Shown in pieces: positions 6,644-15,312 of a stretch of 26,056 nucleotides of DNA. The notes beneath the pieces were generated by a model that had not been told where the DNA came from, did not search any database, and saw only the letters and a list, made by a program, of their open reading frames with translations. Position 1 is the first letter of the stretch. Each line of letters opens with the position of its first letter. The position numbers and the translations under genes are program-made. This DNA comes from Bacilli bacterium (GTDB taxonomy: Bacteria; Bacillota_I; Bacilli_A; RF39; UBA660). Location: assembly GCA_017470045.1 (NCBI GenBank), contig JAFUFG010000162.1, positions 1-26,056 of the forward strand, in the 5' to 3' direction.

Positions 6644-7216
6644 CTAATCAACCTCCACGTATAGCTTTGCACCAAATTGTTTTGAAACACTACTTACTGT
6701 ATATGCATCACCAATCCAAGTACGAAGAATAAAACTTCTGGATTCACCAGCGTCTAAATAACCATAATAAATTCTTCTTGCCGCTGGATTTAAAGAAGAA
6801 ACTCTTAAATTATAAAAAGTTGGTACAGAAAGATCATCAAATCCTGGTAAAGCTTTATTATTTTCATCTGTTAAATAAACTTTAAGATAGTTTGGATGTA
6901 ATGACTTTTCTAAATTATCTTGAATCAAATATAATTCATAATTCGTTCCAACATTAGATTTAGAAGTAATTGTAAATTCAATGTAACCTTGTACATCAGA
7001 ATTATCCGCATTATATTTAATCTTTCTACCAATTTCATCCGTCATAGGATAATTATCATGCAAAACAAAAGAATTATCTCCGTTTGTCTGCATTTCGATC
7101 ATAGAATTATCTTTTCCTTTATGACCACCAGAATCTTGATTTTTTAAACAAATAAATATAAATAAGACAACTACAATAAGTACAAAAGCAATTAAACGTA
7201 GTTTGCTTTTTTGCAT
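6644..7216 (-). CDS. Membrane-anchored extracytoplasmic protein B, paralogue of protein A
   Basis: A 190-aa protein of unknown family: basic N-terminus, one membrane segment at about 7-24, a linker with GGHKGKDNS, then a predicted extracytoplasmic beta domain. Points shared with protein A, in the same order, are PMTDEIGRKIKY (A: PFTDADGKKIN), YIEFTI (A: YFDFSV), NYELYL (A: NYEISI), LKVYL (A: VKVYL), FILRTWIG (A: YRLRAWVS) and a final beta strand AKLYVEVD. Its last codons carry the Shine-Dalgarno of protein A, and the two genes are 1 nt apart, so expression is coupled. The ATG at 7214-7216 has a GGGTGGTG-type ribosome site. Both genes precede the SipW-like peptidase. A surface or matrix role is inference. 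Confidence 0.75.
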   Translation of the reverse strand: MQKSKLRLIAFVLIVVVLFIFICLKNQDSGGHKGKDNSMIEMQTNGDNSFVLHDNYPMTDEIGRKIKYNADNSDVQGYIEFTITSKSNVGTNYELYLIQDNLEKSLHPNYLKVYLTDENNKALPGFDDLSVPTFYNLRVSSLNPAARRIYYGYLDAGESRSFILRTWIGDAYTVSSVSKQFGAKLYVEVD

Positions 7217-7244
7217 AAAATTGCACCACCCTATTTTAACCCCT

Positions 7245-7250
7245 ATTATA
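7245..7250 (-). promoter_or_regulatory. Candidate promoter -10 for the surface-protein/signal-peptidase cassette
   Basis: A perfect TATAAT on the minus strand (CCTTATAATAGG), about 28 nt before the start of protein B and after the tatD stop. The -35 position has no good match; a TTGATA lies 24 nt upstream, which is too far. The absence of a terminator after tatD leaves read-through possible. Confidence 0.35.
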
Positions 7251-7271
7251 AGGATATAGTACCATAAATTC

Positions 7272-8024
7272 CTATATCAAGTCAAACACATTAGAGGTAT
7301 TCTCTAAAGTCTTTTTTGATACTTCTTCGACACTTACATTTAGAATATTCGCAATACATTCCGCAATATAAGGAATATTCTTAGAAGTATTCTTAGTACC
7401 GCGTACTGGTTCTGGTGCTAAGTATGGACTATCCGTCTCTAATACAATGTGATCTAATCCAACATCTTCAACAACTTGATATAATTTACTATTTTTAAAA
7501 GTAACAACTCCACCAATTCCTAAATATAATCCCATTTTATTATAAATACGAGCCGTTTCTACGCTACCACTAAAGCAATGCATGATACCATGTACTTTAT
7601 ATTTTTTAAGACACTCGATTGTATCTTCAACAGCATCTCTAGAATGAATAACAACTGGTAAATGATATTCCTCTGCAATTTTTAATTGTCTCTTAAATAA
7701 AGCGATTTGAGCTTCACGATTTTCTTTTCCATAATGATAATCTAAGCCAATTTCTCCAATACCAATCACTTTAGGAGTAGATAATTTTTCTTTTAAGAAC
7801 TCTAATTTTGCATCATCCGTAACATCAACTTGATCTGGATGATACCCAATCGTTACATAAACATCTTCATAATGACTAGCAATATCCAAAGATTCAATAA
7901 TAGAATCATAACTACACCCAGAAATAACAATGTTGGAAATTCCAACATTTCTATTATCTTGAATCACTTGATCAATATCATCATAATCTTCTACTGACAA
8001 GTGACAATGAGTATCAATAAACAT
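7272..8024 (-). CDS. tatD: TatD-family metal-dependent deoxyribonuclease
   Basis: TatD (YabD, 250 aa) is a TIM-barrel amidohydrolase with 3'-5' exonuclease activity on DNA. Metal ligands are visible: FIDTHCHL (His6, His8) at the start, GEIGLDYHY near 91-99 with the bridging Glu, VIHSRDA near 124-130, GIMHCFSGS near 144-152, and the conserved LETDSPYLAPEP near 195-206 with the catalytic Asp. Length is normal. ATG start with AGGAGG 7 nt upstream; this Shine-Dalgarno abuts the T run of the metG terminator, so tatD has no visible promoter of its own and is probably read from metG transcripts that escape termination. The metG-tatD order matches B. subtilis metS-yabD. Confidence 0.95.
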   Translation of the reverse strand: MFIDTHCHLSVEDYDDIDQVIQDNRNVGISNIVISGCSYDSIIESLDIASHYEDVYVTIGYHPDQVDVTDDAKLEFLKEKLSTPKVIGIGEIGLDYHYGKENREAQIALFKRQLKIAEEYHLPVVIHSRDAVEDTIECLKKYKVHGIMHCFSGSVETARIYNKMGLYLGIGGVVTFKNSKLYQVVEDVGLDHIVLETDSPYLAPEPVRGTKNTSKNIPYIAECIANILNVSVEEVSKKTLENTSNVFDLI

Positions 8025-8037
8025 AATAATTCCTCCT

Positions 8038-8069
8038 AAAAAAACCTATAAGTTAATCTTATAGGTTTT
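8038..8069 (-). terminator. Strong terminator/attenuator between metG and tatD
   Basis: Perfect 12-bp stem AAAACCTATAAG (8041-8052) / CTTATAGGTTTT (8058-8069) with a 5-nt loop, followed on the minus strand by seven T residues and then directly by the tatD Shine-Dalgarno AGGAGG. It lies between metG (stop 8074) and tatD (start 8024). Confidence 0.85.
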
Positions 8070-8073
8070 TGAT

Positions 8074-9591
8074 TTATTTTTCAACTTCAATTCTTTGGAA
8101 TAAAGCTTCTGGTTGATTTAACGAATAAGTATTATCACTTAATACAGACAAATCATTCTTATCATTACCAATTTGACTAGCAATCTTTTCACTAGTTGTT
8201 GGAATAAATGCACTAAGTAATCTACCACATACACGAATAGATTCTAATAAATTATAGATTACAGTCTCAAGTCTATCTTTCTTAGACTCATCCTTTGCAA
8301 GTACCCAAGGCGTAGTCTCATCAATATATTTATTAGATAAACGCAATACTTTAAAGATTTCATCAAATGCATCTGCTATTTGTAAATCATCAATCTTAGC
8401 AGTTACTTTATCATATAAACCATTAATATTAGAAAGGAAATCCGCATCTACATCTTCGCAAACACCCTTATTCGTAACTTTTCCATCAAAGTATTTATTA
8501 CCCATAGAAATAGTACGTTGAACTAAGTTTCCTAAAGTATTTGCTAAATCCGCATTAACTTTTTCGATAAATTGATCTCTAGTAATACTTCCATCATTTG
8601 TTTGACTCATTTCATGTAATAAGTAATAACGAACTGTATCAAGTCCAAATTCTTCTACGTAATCATCAGCATAGATAACATTACCTCTAGATTTACTCAT
8701 CTTATCTGTACCAGTTAATAACCAAGGATGTCCGAATACTTTCTTAGGTAACTCTAATCCTAAACTCCATAGGAAACATGGCCAATAAACAGAATGGAAA
8801 CGAACAATATCCTTACCAATTACTTGTAAATCAGCTGGCCATAATTTATTAAATTGTTCTGTAGACCCATCAGGATCATAACCAATTTTTGTAATATAGT
8901 TTGTTAAAGCATCAAGCCATACATAAACAACATGCTTTGCATCAAAATCTACTGGAATCCCCCAAGAGAAAGATGTTCTAGAAACACATAAGTCTTGTAC
9001 CCCAGGTTTAACAAAGTTATTATACATCTCATTAACACGAGAATCTGGTTTTAAGAAATCGGAATGATTTTTAAATAAATCCTCTAAACGATCTTGATAT
9101 TTACTTAACTTGAAGAAATAACACTCTTCTGATTGAGGATGTACTTCTCTACCACAATCTGGACACATTCCATCAACTAATTGAGTTTCCGTCCAGAAAG
9201 CTTCACATGGAGTACAATAAAGACCATTATATTCACCTTTATAAATATCACCATTGTCATACATTTTCTTAAAGATTTTTTGAACAATTATTTCATGATC
9301 CTCATCCGTAGTTCTCATGAACATATCATAATCTACTCCTAAAAGATCATAAATACGTTTTACTTCAGCACTTACTTCATCAACAAATTGTCTTGGAGTA
9401 ATTCCTGCAGCTTCTGCCTTTTCTTGGATCTTTATACCATGTTCATCAGTACCAGTTTGTAAATATACATCATATCCTTGTAATTTACGAAATCTTGCAA
9501 TTGCATCAGCAAGCACTGCATCATAACAGTTACCAATATGTGGTTTACCTGAAGTATAAGCAATTGCAGTTGTAATATAATATTTATCCAT
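8074..9591 (-). CDS. metG: Methionyl-tRNA synthetase
   Basis: MetRS (505 aa) charges both initiator and elongator tRNA(Met). It is a class I synthetase with the HIGH variant HIGN at about 18-21, a zinc-binding knuckle CTPC...CPDC (Cys126, Cys129, Cys143, Cys146), and KMSKS at about 297-301 followed by RGNV. An alpha-helical anticodon domain with NTLGNLVQR and the KYIDETTPW motif follows. The chain ends at about 505 aa, so the C-terminal Trbp111/EMAP-like dimerisation domain of B. subtilis MetS (about 660 aa) is absent. The ATG at 9589-9591 has GAGGAGGG-type ribosome binding just upstream. Expression is probably controlled by the T-box leader upstream, and the gene ends in a strong terminator. 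Confidence 0.97.
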   Translation of the reverse strand: MDKYYITTAIAYTSGKPHIGNCYDAVLADAIARFRKLQGYDVYLQTGTDEHGIKIQEKAEAAGITPRQFVDEVSAEVKRIYDLLGVDYDMFMRTTDEDHEIIVQKIFKKMYDNGDIYKGEYNGLYCTPCEAFWTETQLVDGMCPDCGREVHPQSEECYFFKLSKYQDRLEDLFKNHSDFLKPDSRVNEMYNNFVKPGVQDLCVSRTSFSWGIPVDFDAKHVVYVWLDALTNYITKIGYDPDGSTEQFNKLWPADLQVIGKDIVRFHSVYWPCFLWSLGLELPKKVFGHPWLLTGTDKMSKSRGNVIYADDYVEEFGLDTVRYYLLHEMSQTNDGSITRDQFIEKVNADLANTLGNLVQRTISMGNKYFDGKVTNKGVCEDVDADFLSNINGLYDKVTAKIDDLQIADAFDEIFKVLRLSNKYIDETTPWVLAKDESKKDRLETVIYNLLESIRVCGRLLSAFIPTTSEKIASQIGNDKNDLSVLSDNTYSLNQPEALFQRIEVEK

Positions 9592-9608
9592 ATTATCCCT
9601 CCTCTAAA

Positions 9609-9841
9609 ATAAAAAAAGTACTATGACATAAGGACGAGAATTCTCGCGGTACCACCTTATTTCATAATACTTCGATTACACAACTTATATAGTTAACGCC
9701 TATCTACGCCTAAGCCTACCTATCGACTTAGAAGTTCAGAAGCCATACTATTATTACTTCATCTTGCTTTCTTTCACCTACAAAGCTCTCTAATAAAGAC
9801 TCCATAATAAAGCTCTTCATCAATACTTTTTAACAAAAGTT
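9609..9841 (-). ncRNA. T-box riboswitch leader of metG (methionine specificity)
   Basis: A cis-acting leader of about 230 nt that senses uncharged tRNA(Met). The conserved T-box AAGGTGGTACCGCG lies at the complement of 9645-9658; its bulge would pair with the tRNA ACCA end. It is embedded in a long terminator (about 9617-9671: AAGTATTATGA...TCATAGTACTT arms, with GCGAGA/TCTCGT inside) followed by seven T residues (complement of 9610-9616), just before the metG Shine-Dalgarno. Stem I is represented by AGAGAGC near the 5' end and a GGTGAAAG segment. ATG at the complement of 9744-9746, upstream of CTTCTGAAC, is a plausible Met specifier codon. The T-box core is certain; exact specifier pairing was not modelled. 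Confidence 0.93.
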
Positions 9842-9847
9842 ACCAGT

Positions 9848-9876
9848 AATTTAACATAAATATAATGATTTTGCAA
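9848..9876 (-). promoter_or_regulatory. Promoter for the metG T-box leader
   Basis: Minus strand TTGCAA (9871-9876), 17-nt spacer, TAAATT (complement of 9848-9853), placing the start of the leader RNA near 9841. This spacing is correct for sigma-A, and the element begins just after the stop of the upstream unknown gene. Confidence 0.55.
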
Positions 9877-9880
9877 GTAT

Positions 9881-10537
9881 TTAAATATTATCTTTAAATA
9901 AACGAGAATTATTTAATGTGAATAAATAACGTTCCGTTTGTTCTTTTACAAGATTTATCAAAGTAGTATCTTTTATTAATATCTTAATATCAATATTCTC
10001 AAGTAATTGTCTTTCATAAGTTCCATTAATAAACTTCGTAACATCCGTAATAATCTTTGATTTTACTTCATCCGTTACATCTTCTTGAAATACACGATCT
10101 AGTTGTTTTTCTAATTTCTTTGTTGCAGTAGAATATTGTTCCTTTACAATTGTTTTAATCTTTTTATTAACAGCAGTAAAGTCTTTCTTTAATAATTTAA
10201 TAACAACATCTGAATCATCATCACTATAAGTATTAATCTTACTAGTCAAATCATCTGTTCTTACTTTCTTAATCTTTTTCACACACTTCAATAATTGATC
10301 TCTATACTCATCTAACATACTTCCCAAAGACTCTGTATCTAAAACAATTTTATTCTTCTTTGCTAAAGTAAGAAAACGACTCTTAATCACATCCATAGAA
10401 TCAAGAGGAGGCTTCTTCAACAAAGAAGTAATATCTTCATCGGTAAGTACATTAGTATTATTTTTAATGCTATCGATAATGGCATTCTTATAGGTTTTAA
10501 AATGTTGTAATTTAAATTTTTCTAATGTATCTTCCAT
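9881..10537 (-). CDS. Conserved-looking protein of unknown function, helical
   Basis: 218 aa; I do not recognise the family. Composition is rich in Lys, Asp, Glu, Ile and Leu with no Cys, no membrane segment and no signal peptide, so probably cytoplasmic and mostly alpha-helical. Stretches such as KCVKKIKKVRTDDL near 90-103, KKDFTAVNKKIKTIVKEQY near 117-135 and ATKKLEKQLDRVFQEDV near 138-154 look amphipathic or coiled-coil. AGGAGT lies 11 nt before the ATG at 10535-10537. It sits between mfd and the metG T-box with a candidate promoter of its own overlapping the mfd stop. B. subtilis has no equivalent at this position. Codon use resembles the neighbours, and a full-length frame with a good ribosome site supports a real gene. 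Confidence 0.75.
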   Translation of the reverse strand: MEDTLEKFKLQHFKTYKNAIIDSIKNNTNVLTDEDITSLLKKPPLDSMDVIKSRFLTLAKKNKIVLDTESLGSMLDEYRDQLLKCVKKIKKVRTDDLTSKINTYSDDDSDVVIKLLKKDFTAVNKKIKTIVKEQYSTATKKLEKQLDRVFQEDVTDEVKSKIITDVTKFINGTYERQLLENIDIKILIKDTTLINLVKEQTERYLFTLNNSRLFKDNI

Positions 10538-10563
10538 ATTCTTAAAACTCCTAGCATATTAAA

Positions 10564-10591
10564 TTTATCTCATGGGAAAGAAATTAGTCAA
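10564..10591 (-). promoter_or_regulatory. Candidate promoter for the 218-aa unknown gene
   Basis: Minus strand TTGACT (complement of 10586-10591, 5/6), 16-nt spacer, GATAAA (complement of 10564-10569, 4/6). The -35 overlaps the last codons of mfd. Predicted start near 10557, about 20 nt before the ATG. Confidence 0.4.
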
Positions 10592-13500
10592 GCCTATTTT
10601 CTAAATTATCTAAAATTTTATTAAGTAACGGAACTAAATAGAAAATAGGATGCTTCTCTAATTTAATAATATCTAAGACAATTACTAAATTCGTTCCCTT
10701 ACTTAAGAATCGGAACATATTCGAAATTTCAAAAGAATCCATAAATAATTTTTCCGTATCAAGTCTTTTAACAGTATCTTCATCAAAGACTAATTCAATA
10801 GAATTTTTTGTTTGATGAACATTCTTAACTTTAATTTTAGCAGCTAACTTCTCAAACCATTCTTCATACATATAAATAATTAAATCTTCATTAAGTTTAC
10901 CAAAACGGTCTTCTAATTCACTTTTTACTTCGTTAAATTTGTCTAATGAATCAATCTCATTAATCATTTTATGAATCTCAATCTTTAATACATCTTCTTT
11001 AACATAAGTATCTTCAATATGAGTAGATACATTAATTAGTGGTTGTCCACTCTCTTCATCCGTATCTTCTACTTCGATATTTTTACGCTTATTAACCTCT
11101 TCATTAAGCATTTTTAAATATAAATCAATTCCAACACTATCAATAAATCCAGCCTGTTCACTACCTAGAATATCTCCAGCACCACGTATTGATAAATCTC
11201 GAGTAGCTATACTAAATCCACTACCTAATTCCGTAAACTCTTTAATAACATTAAGTCTCTTAACAGCAGTATCCGTAAGATTCTTAAAAGGCTTATACAT
11301 AAGATAAGCATAAGCAAACTTATCACTACGACCAACACGCCCACGAATTTGATATAACTGACTTAATCCGAATCGATCCGCATCAATAATAATTAAAGTA
11401 TTTACATTTGGAATATCGATACCAGTCTCAATAATAGTAGTACAAATTAGTACATCATATTCATGATTAATAAATGCAAACAAACGATTTTCTAACTCAT
11501 TCTTATTCATTTGACCATGAACAATAGTCATACGTGCTTCCGGTACTAAATTTTGTAATCGATATAATTCTTCTTCTATCGATTGAACTTGATTATATAA
11601 AAGGAATACTTGTCCATCACGAGACAATTCTTTATAAATAGCATCTTTAATAATTTGACTATTCTCCTCAATAACATAAGTTTGCACAGGAAAACGATTT
11701 ACAGGAGGAGTCTCTATTAACGATAAACTACGAATTCCTACCAAAGACATTTGTAAGGTTCTAGGAATTGGTGTAGCAGTAAGAGTTAATACATCAACAT
11801 TTACTTTATACTGTTTAATTTTCTCTTTATGAGCAACTCCAAAACGTTGTTCTTCATCAATAATAAGTAATCCTAAATCCTTAGGTTTAATATCATCACT
11901 AAGTAAACGATGAGTACCAATAACCATATCAATCGTGCCATCTTTAAATCCATCTACAATACGATTAACTTCTTTCGGACTTGTAAAACGATTTAATAAT
12001 GCTATATTAACAGGAAAATCTTTAAATCTTTTTAAGGCATTTTCATAATGCTGACTAGAAAGAATTGTTGTAGGACACAAGAATAATACTTGTTTGGAAT
12101 CAAGCATTGCTTTAAAAGCCGCAACAAAAGCAACTTCTGTTTTACCAAATCCTACATCTCCACAAAGCAAACGATCCATAGGAGCAGTACTTTCCATATC
12201 ATTCTTAATTTGACCTATTGCACGTACTTGATCTTTTGTTAATTCATAAGGAAAAGCATTCTCAAACTCTTCACTTAATTCAGAATCCATAGTGAAAGCA
12301 AATCCTTTTCTAGCTTCACGTTCAGCATAAATACGCAACAATTGATCTGCCATATCATTAATACGCTTCTTAACTCTAGTCTTAGTCTTCTCCCACTCTA
12401 AACTATCAAGCTTATTAATCTTAGGTTTTACCCCTTCTTGACCAGAATATTTATAGAGCATATCGATCTTTTCAACAGGAATATAGATCTTATCTGTACC
12501 TTGATATAAAATCTCTAAATAGTCTTTTGAAATATCATTCAAAGTAAGGTTCTTAATTCCGTTATAAACACCAATACCATGAACATTATGAACGACATAA
12601 TCTCCAATAGATAACTTTGAAATATCTTTTAAACCAACACCATACTTAAAATTCGTACGATATTTCTTTTTATGTTCCGTATTATGAAATAACTCTTTTG
12701 TAGATAAAACAACCGTTTTATCACATTCAAATCCGCTATTTAATTCCGCCTCAATTAAGTTAACTTGATTTAGTACAATAGAATCCATAGTAGATTCAAC
12801 AACTTTCATATTTAAAGAACTAAGAATCTTACGTAATTGATAATTCTTTAAACAAATAAGAACCGTAAATCCGTCTGCAATTTTCTCACGAATAAAAGCA
12901 TTCAAACGATCAACATCTTCATTAAAGTTATTAATCGTATGAACATGATAATTTGTAATACCAGACAACTTCTCATTACCAATATTATTAATACTCATAT
13001 AGTACATCGAATAATCAGAATTAATCTCAGAGAACGAATTCATATAATGACCTTTAAATTCTGTATCAGTCTCTTCCATATAAGTAGTAACTTCATTCAT
13101 AATATTCGTATAGGATAATTCTAATTGATTATAATCCTTATAAATAGTAATAGGATGATCAAAATAAGAAAGAATACTAGTCACTTTCTCATAATTTGGT
13201 AAGAATTTTTGTTTTCCAAACTCTTCTTCTACTACCTCAGAATCCGTAATGAATTCCGAAAAAGGTTTAATTGTAACACTCTTGATCTCTTCAATAGACT
13301 TTTGAGTATCATAATCAAATTCACGTATAGAATCAATGGTATCCCCAAAAAACTCAAAACGAACAGGATTTTCCATTCCAATAGGAAAAACATCCACAAC
13401 AAAACCTCGTACTGCAAACTCTCCTGTTTTATTAACAATAGTCGTACGAGTATATCCACTACCTACTAAATTAGAAACTAATTCATTCGGTTCAATATCA

Positions 13501-13892
13501 TGATTTACTTTTAAATTTAGACAGTGTTTAAGATAAACATCCTTTTCCGGTAAAAATCTTAAATACCCCATCAAATTCGTAATAACAATTTTCTTACCTG
13601 ATTCTAAAATGGTATTAATAGTCTCTAATCGATTAATTTTTAGATCTGGAGAAATTGCTAAAGCTTCACTAGTAAGAAAATCATCCATAGGAAACAATAA
13701 TACATCATCAGTATAATTAACAACGGAACTATATAATTGATTTGCTTCATATAAGGAATTAACTACAACCAAAATAGGTCTATCTTCTTTTTTTAATAGA
13801 CCAGCTAAATAAACACAAAAAAACTCATCGGTAACACCAGAGATACCCATGTCTTTTTTGCTTACGATAGAAAATAAATCAAATAAATTCAA
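10584..13892 (-). CDS. mfd: Transcription-repair coupling factor Mfd
   Basis: Mfd (1102 aa) displaces RNA polymerase stalled at DNA damage and recruits UvrA. Domains in order: UvrB-like N-terminal module (about 1-350), a divergent region, the CarD-like RNA-polymerase-interaction domain starting LSIGDYVVHNVHGIGVYNG (about 424-490), superfamily-2 translocase with Walker A GDVGFGKTE (about 576-584) and DEEQ (about 677-680), the TRG motif RDLSIRGAGDILGSEQAGF (about 896-914), and the C-terminal TRCF domain. Length fits the family (B. subtilis about 1177). The start is TTG at 13890-13892: a stop lies four codons upstream in frame, and AGGTGA gives the ribosome site, which also contains the pth stop. 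pth-mfd adjacency is as in Bacillus. Confidence 0.97.
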   Translation of the reverse strand: MNLFDLFSIVSKKDMGISGVTDEFFCVYLAGLLKKEDRPILVVVNSLYEANQLYSSVVNYTDDVLLFPMDDFLTSEALAISPDLKINRLETINTILESGKKIVITNLMGYLRFLPEKDVYLKHCLNLKVNHDIEPNELVSNLVGSGYTRTTIVNKTGEFAVRGFVVDVFPIGMENPVRFEFFGDTIDSIREFDYDTQKSIEEIKSVTIKPFSEFITDSEVVEEEFGKQKFLPNYEKVTSILSYFDHPITIYKDYNQLELSYTNIMNEVTTYMEETDTEFKGHYMNSFSEINSDYSMYYMSINNIGNEKLSGITNYHVHTINNFNEDVDRLNAFIREKIADGFTVLICLKNYQLRKILSSLNMKVVESTMDSIVLNQVNLIEAELNSGFECDKTVVLSTKELFHNTEHKKKYRTNFKYGVGLKDISKLSIGDYVVHNVHGIGVYNGIKNLTLNDISKDYLEILYQGTDKIYIPVEKIDMLYKYSGQEGVKPKINKLDSLEWEKTKTRVKKRINDMADQLLRIYAEREARKGFAFTMDSELSEEFENAFPYELTKDQVRAIGQIKNDMESTAPMDRLLCGDVGFGKTEVAFVAAFKAMLDSKQVLFLCPTTILSSQHYENALKRFKDFPVNIALLNRFTSPKEVNRIVDGFKDGTIDMVIGTHRLLSDDIKPKDLGLLIIDEEQRFGVAHKEKIKQYKVNVDVLTLTATPIPRTLQMSLVGIRSLSLIETPPVNRFPVQTYVIEENSQIIKDAIYKELSRDGQVFLLYNQVQSIEEELYRLQNLVPEARMTIVHGQMNKNELENRLFAFINHEYDVLICTTIIETGIDIPNVNTLIIIDADRFGLSQLYQIRGRVGRSDKFAYAYLMYKPFKNLTDTAVKRLNVIKEFTELGSGFSIATRDLSIRGAGDILGSEQAGFIDSVGIDLYLKMLNEEVNKRKNIEVEDTDEESGQPLINVSTHIEDTYVKEDVLKIEIHKMINEIDSLDKFNEVKSELEDRFGKLNEDLIIYMYEEWFEKLAAKIKVKNVHQTKNSIELVFDEDTVKRLDTEKLFMDSFEISNMFRFLSKGTNLVIVLDIIKLEKHPIFYLVPLLNKILDNLENRLD

Positions 13893-13898
13893 TTCACA

Positions 13899-14468
13899 TC
13901 ACCTATTTTTACGATTGTATTTACTCATTAAATCATGAAAATCCATAGAAAAATAATCATCTAAAACAGATACTAATAAAGAATAACATTCATGTACGCT
14001 GTCTAATTCTTCTTTCGATAAACGTCCAAGTACATAATCTTTTGTATCATAATCTTTATTCTTAGAAATACCAATCTTTAAACGTTTATATTCTTGAGTA
14101 CCAAGATTAGCCTCAATATCTTTTAAACCATTATGTCCACCAGAAGAACCTTTATCACGTAATTTAAAATTACCAACCATTAAATCTAGATCATCTGATA
14201 AAACAAGAATATCAGAAGTTTCGATGTTGAAATATTCAACATATTTACGAACTACACCACCAGATAAATTCATATAAGATTGAGGTTTTAAAAATAAAAC
14301 TTTTTCCCCATGTAAATTAGTTTGAAAAGAAAGACCATTAAACTTATTAGACCAAGAGGCAACAATACCTTTTTTCTCTAAAAAATAGTCAATAAATTCA
14401 AATCCCATATTATGTCTTGTATGAACATATTCTTTTCCAGGATTTCCTAGACCAACAATAAGTTTCAT
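13899..14468 (-). CDS. pth: Peptidyl-tRNA hydrolase
   Basis: Pth (189 aa) cleaves the ester bond of peptidyl-tRNAs released by abortive translation. N-terminal MKLIVGLGNPGKEYVHTRHN carries the active-site Asn9 and catalytic His19. The internal motifs KPQSYMNLSGGVV near 61-73, LVLSDDLDL near 87-95 with the catalytic-network Asp, GSSGGHNGLKDI near 106-117 and RLKIGI near 128-133 are all present. The length is standard. ATG with GAAGTGATC as ribosome site, 4 nt after rsmI. Its TGA stop lies inside the Shine-Dalgarno of mfd, so translation of the two genes is probably coupled. Confidence 0.97.
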   Translation of the reverse strand: MKLIVGLGNPGKEYVHTRHNMGFEFIDYFLEKKGIVASWSNKFNGLSFQTNLHGEKVLFLKPQSYMNLSGGVVRKYVEYFNIETSDILVLSDDLDLMVGNFKLRDKGSSGGHNGLKDIEANLGTQEYKRLKIGISKNKDYDTKDYVLGRLSKEELDSVHECYSLLVSVLDDYFSMDFHDLMSKYNRKNR

Positions 14469-14472
14469 AAGA

Positions 14473-15312
14473 TCACTTCCCTACATGATATTCTTTATAA
14501 ATAACAGACTTAGAAACATTTCGCTCCTTTGCTACTAATTTTATCGCATCATTAGCACTCATTCCATCTCTAATATAAATTTCCACATGTTCAATTATGT
14601 CAATATCATCATAATTGACAGTTTCATGATTGCCTTCTACGATTAAAACAAATTCTCCTTTTAAAGAATCTGCAATAGAAATAACACCACTAATTGTATC
14701 ACGAATTACTTCTTCATGAATCTTAGAAATTTCTCTTTCTAAACATATTTTACGGTCTCCTAAAACATCAAGCATATTTTGTAAAGTTTCTTTTAAACGA
14801 TGAGGTGCTTCATAAAAGATTAAAGTATAAGGAAATTTAGATAAACCTTGTAATTCTTTCTTTTGCTTAGAAGACTTCGCATTTAAGAATCCATAAAATA
14901 AGAAAGGACTTGGTTCAATACCAGAATTAATTAAAGCAGGTACAAAAGCTGTAGCTCCAGGAAGACTAATAACATTAAAACCTTGAGCAATAACTTCTTT
15001 TACAACAATATAACCGGGATCACTAATAATAGGAGTCCCTTGATCCGTAACCAAACCAATATTTAATCCATTACGTAATTCCGAAACAACATAATCCTTT
15101 ACTTTATCTTGATTAAATTCATGACAAGCAACTAATTTCTTTTTAATATCATATTTATTTAATAATTTACCAGTTTCACGTGTATCTTCACATAAGATCA
15201 TATCAACAGTCTTTAACGTATTTAAAGAACGAATTGTAATATCATCTAAATTACCAATTGGTGTAGGAATTAAATACAAGCTAGCACTATCATCATAACT
15301 TATTTGACTCAT
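14473..15312 (-). CDS. rsmI: 16S rRNA 2'-O-methyltransferase RsmI
   Basis: RsmI (YabC, 279 aa) methylates the 2'-OH of C1402 in the 16S rRNA decoding centre, using the tetrapyrrole-methylase fold. Seen: LYLIPTPIGNLDDITIRSL near 12-30, ILCEDTRETGKLL near 39-51, LVTDQGTPIISDPGY near 93-107, VISLPGATAFVPALINSG near 114-131, FYEAPHRL near 165-172 and the LEREISKIHEE block near 190-200. A short helical C-terminal domain (SANDAIKLVAKERNVSKSVIYKEY) follows. The ATG overlaps the trmN stop by 4 nt (ATGA), indicating coupling. The trmN-rsmI order is that of B. subtilis yabB-yazA-yabC with the GIY-YIG gene yazA missing. Confidence 0.96.
   Translation of the reverse strand: MSQISYDDSASLYLIPTPIGNLDDITIRSLNTLKTVDMILCEDTRETGKLLNKYDIKKKLVACHEFNQDKVKDYVVSELRNGLNIGLVTDQGTPIISDPGYIVVKEVIAQGFNVISLPGATAFVPALINSGIEPSPFLFYGFLNAKSSKQKKELQGLSKFPYTLIFYEAPHRLKETLQNMLDVLGDRKICLEREISKIHEEVIRDTISGVISIADSLKGEFVLIVEGNHETVNYDDIDIIEHVEIYIRDGMSANDAIKLVAKERNVSKSVIYKEYHVGK

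Noticed and set aside
6643..6690. Longer start for surface protein A (216 aa)
   Set aside because: The extra 16 residues overlap the 3' end of the upstream gene, and the internal ATG at 6640-6642 has a well-placed GGAGG.
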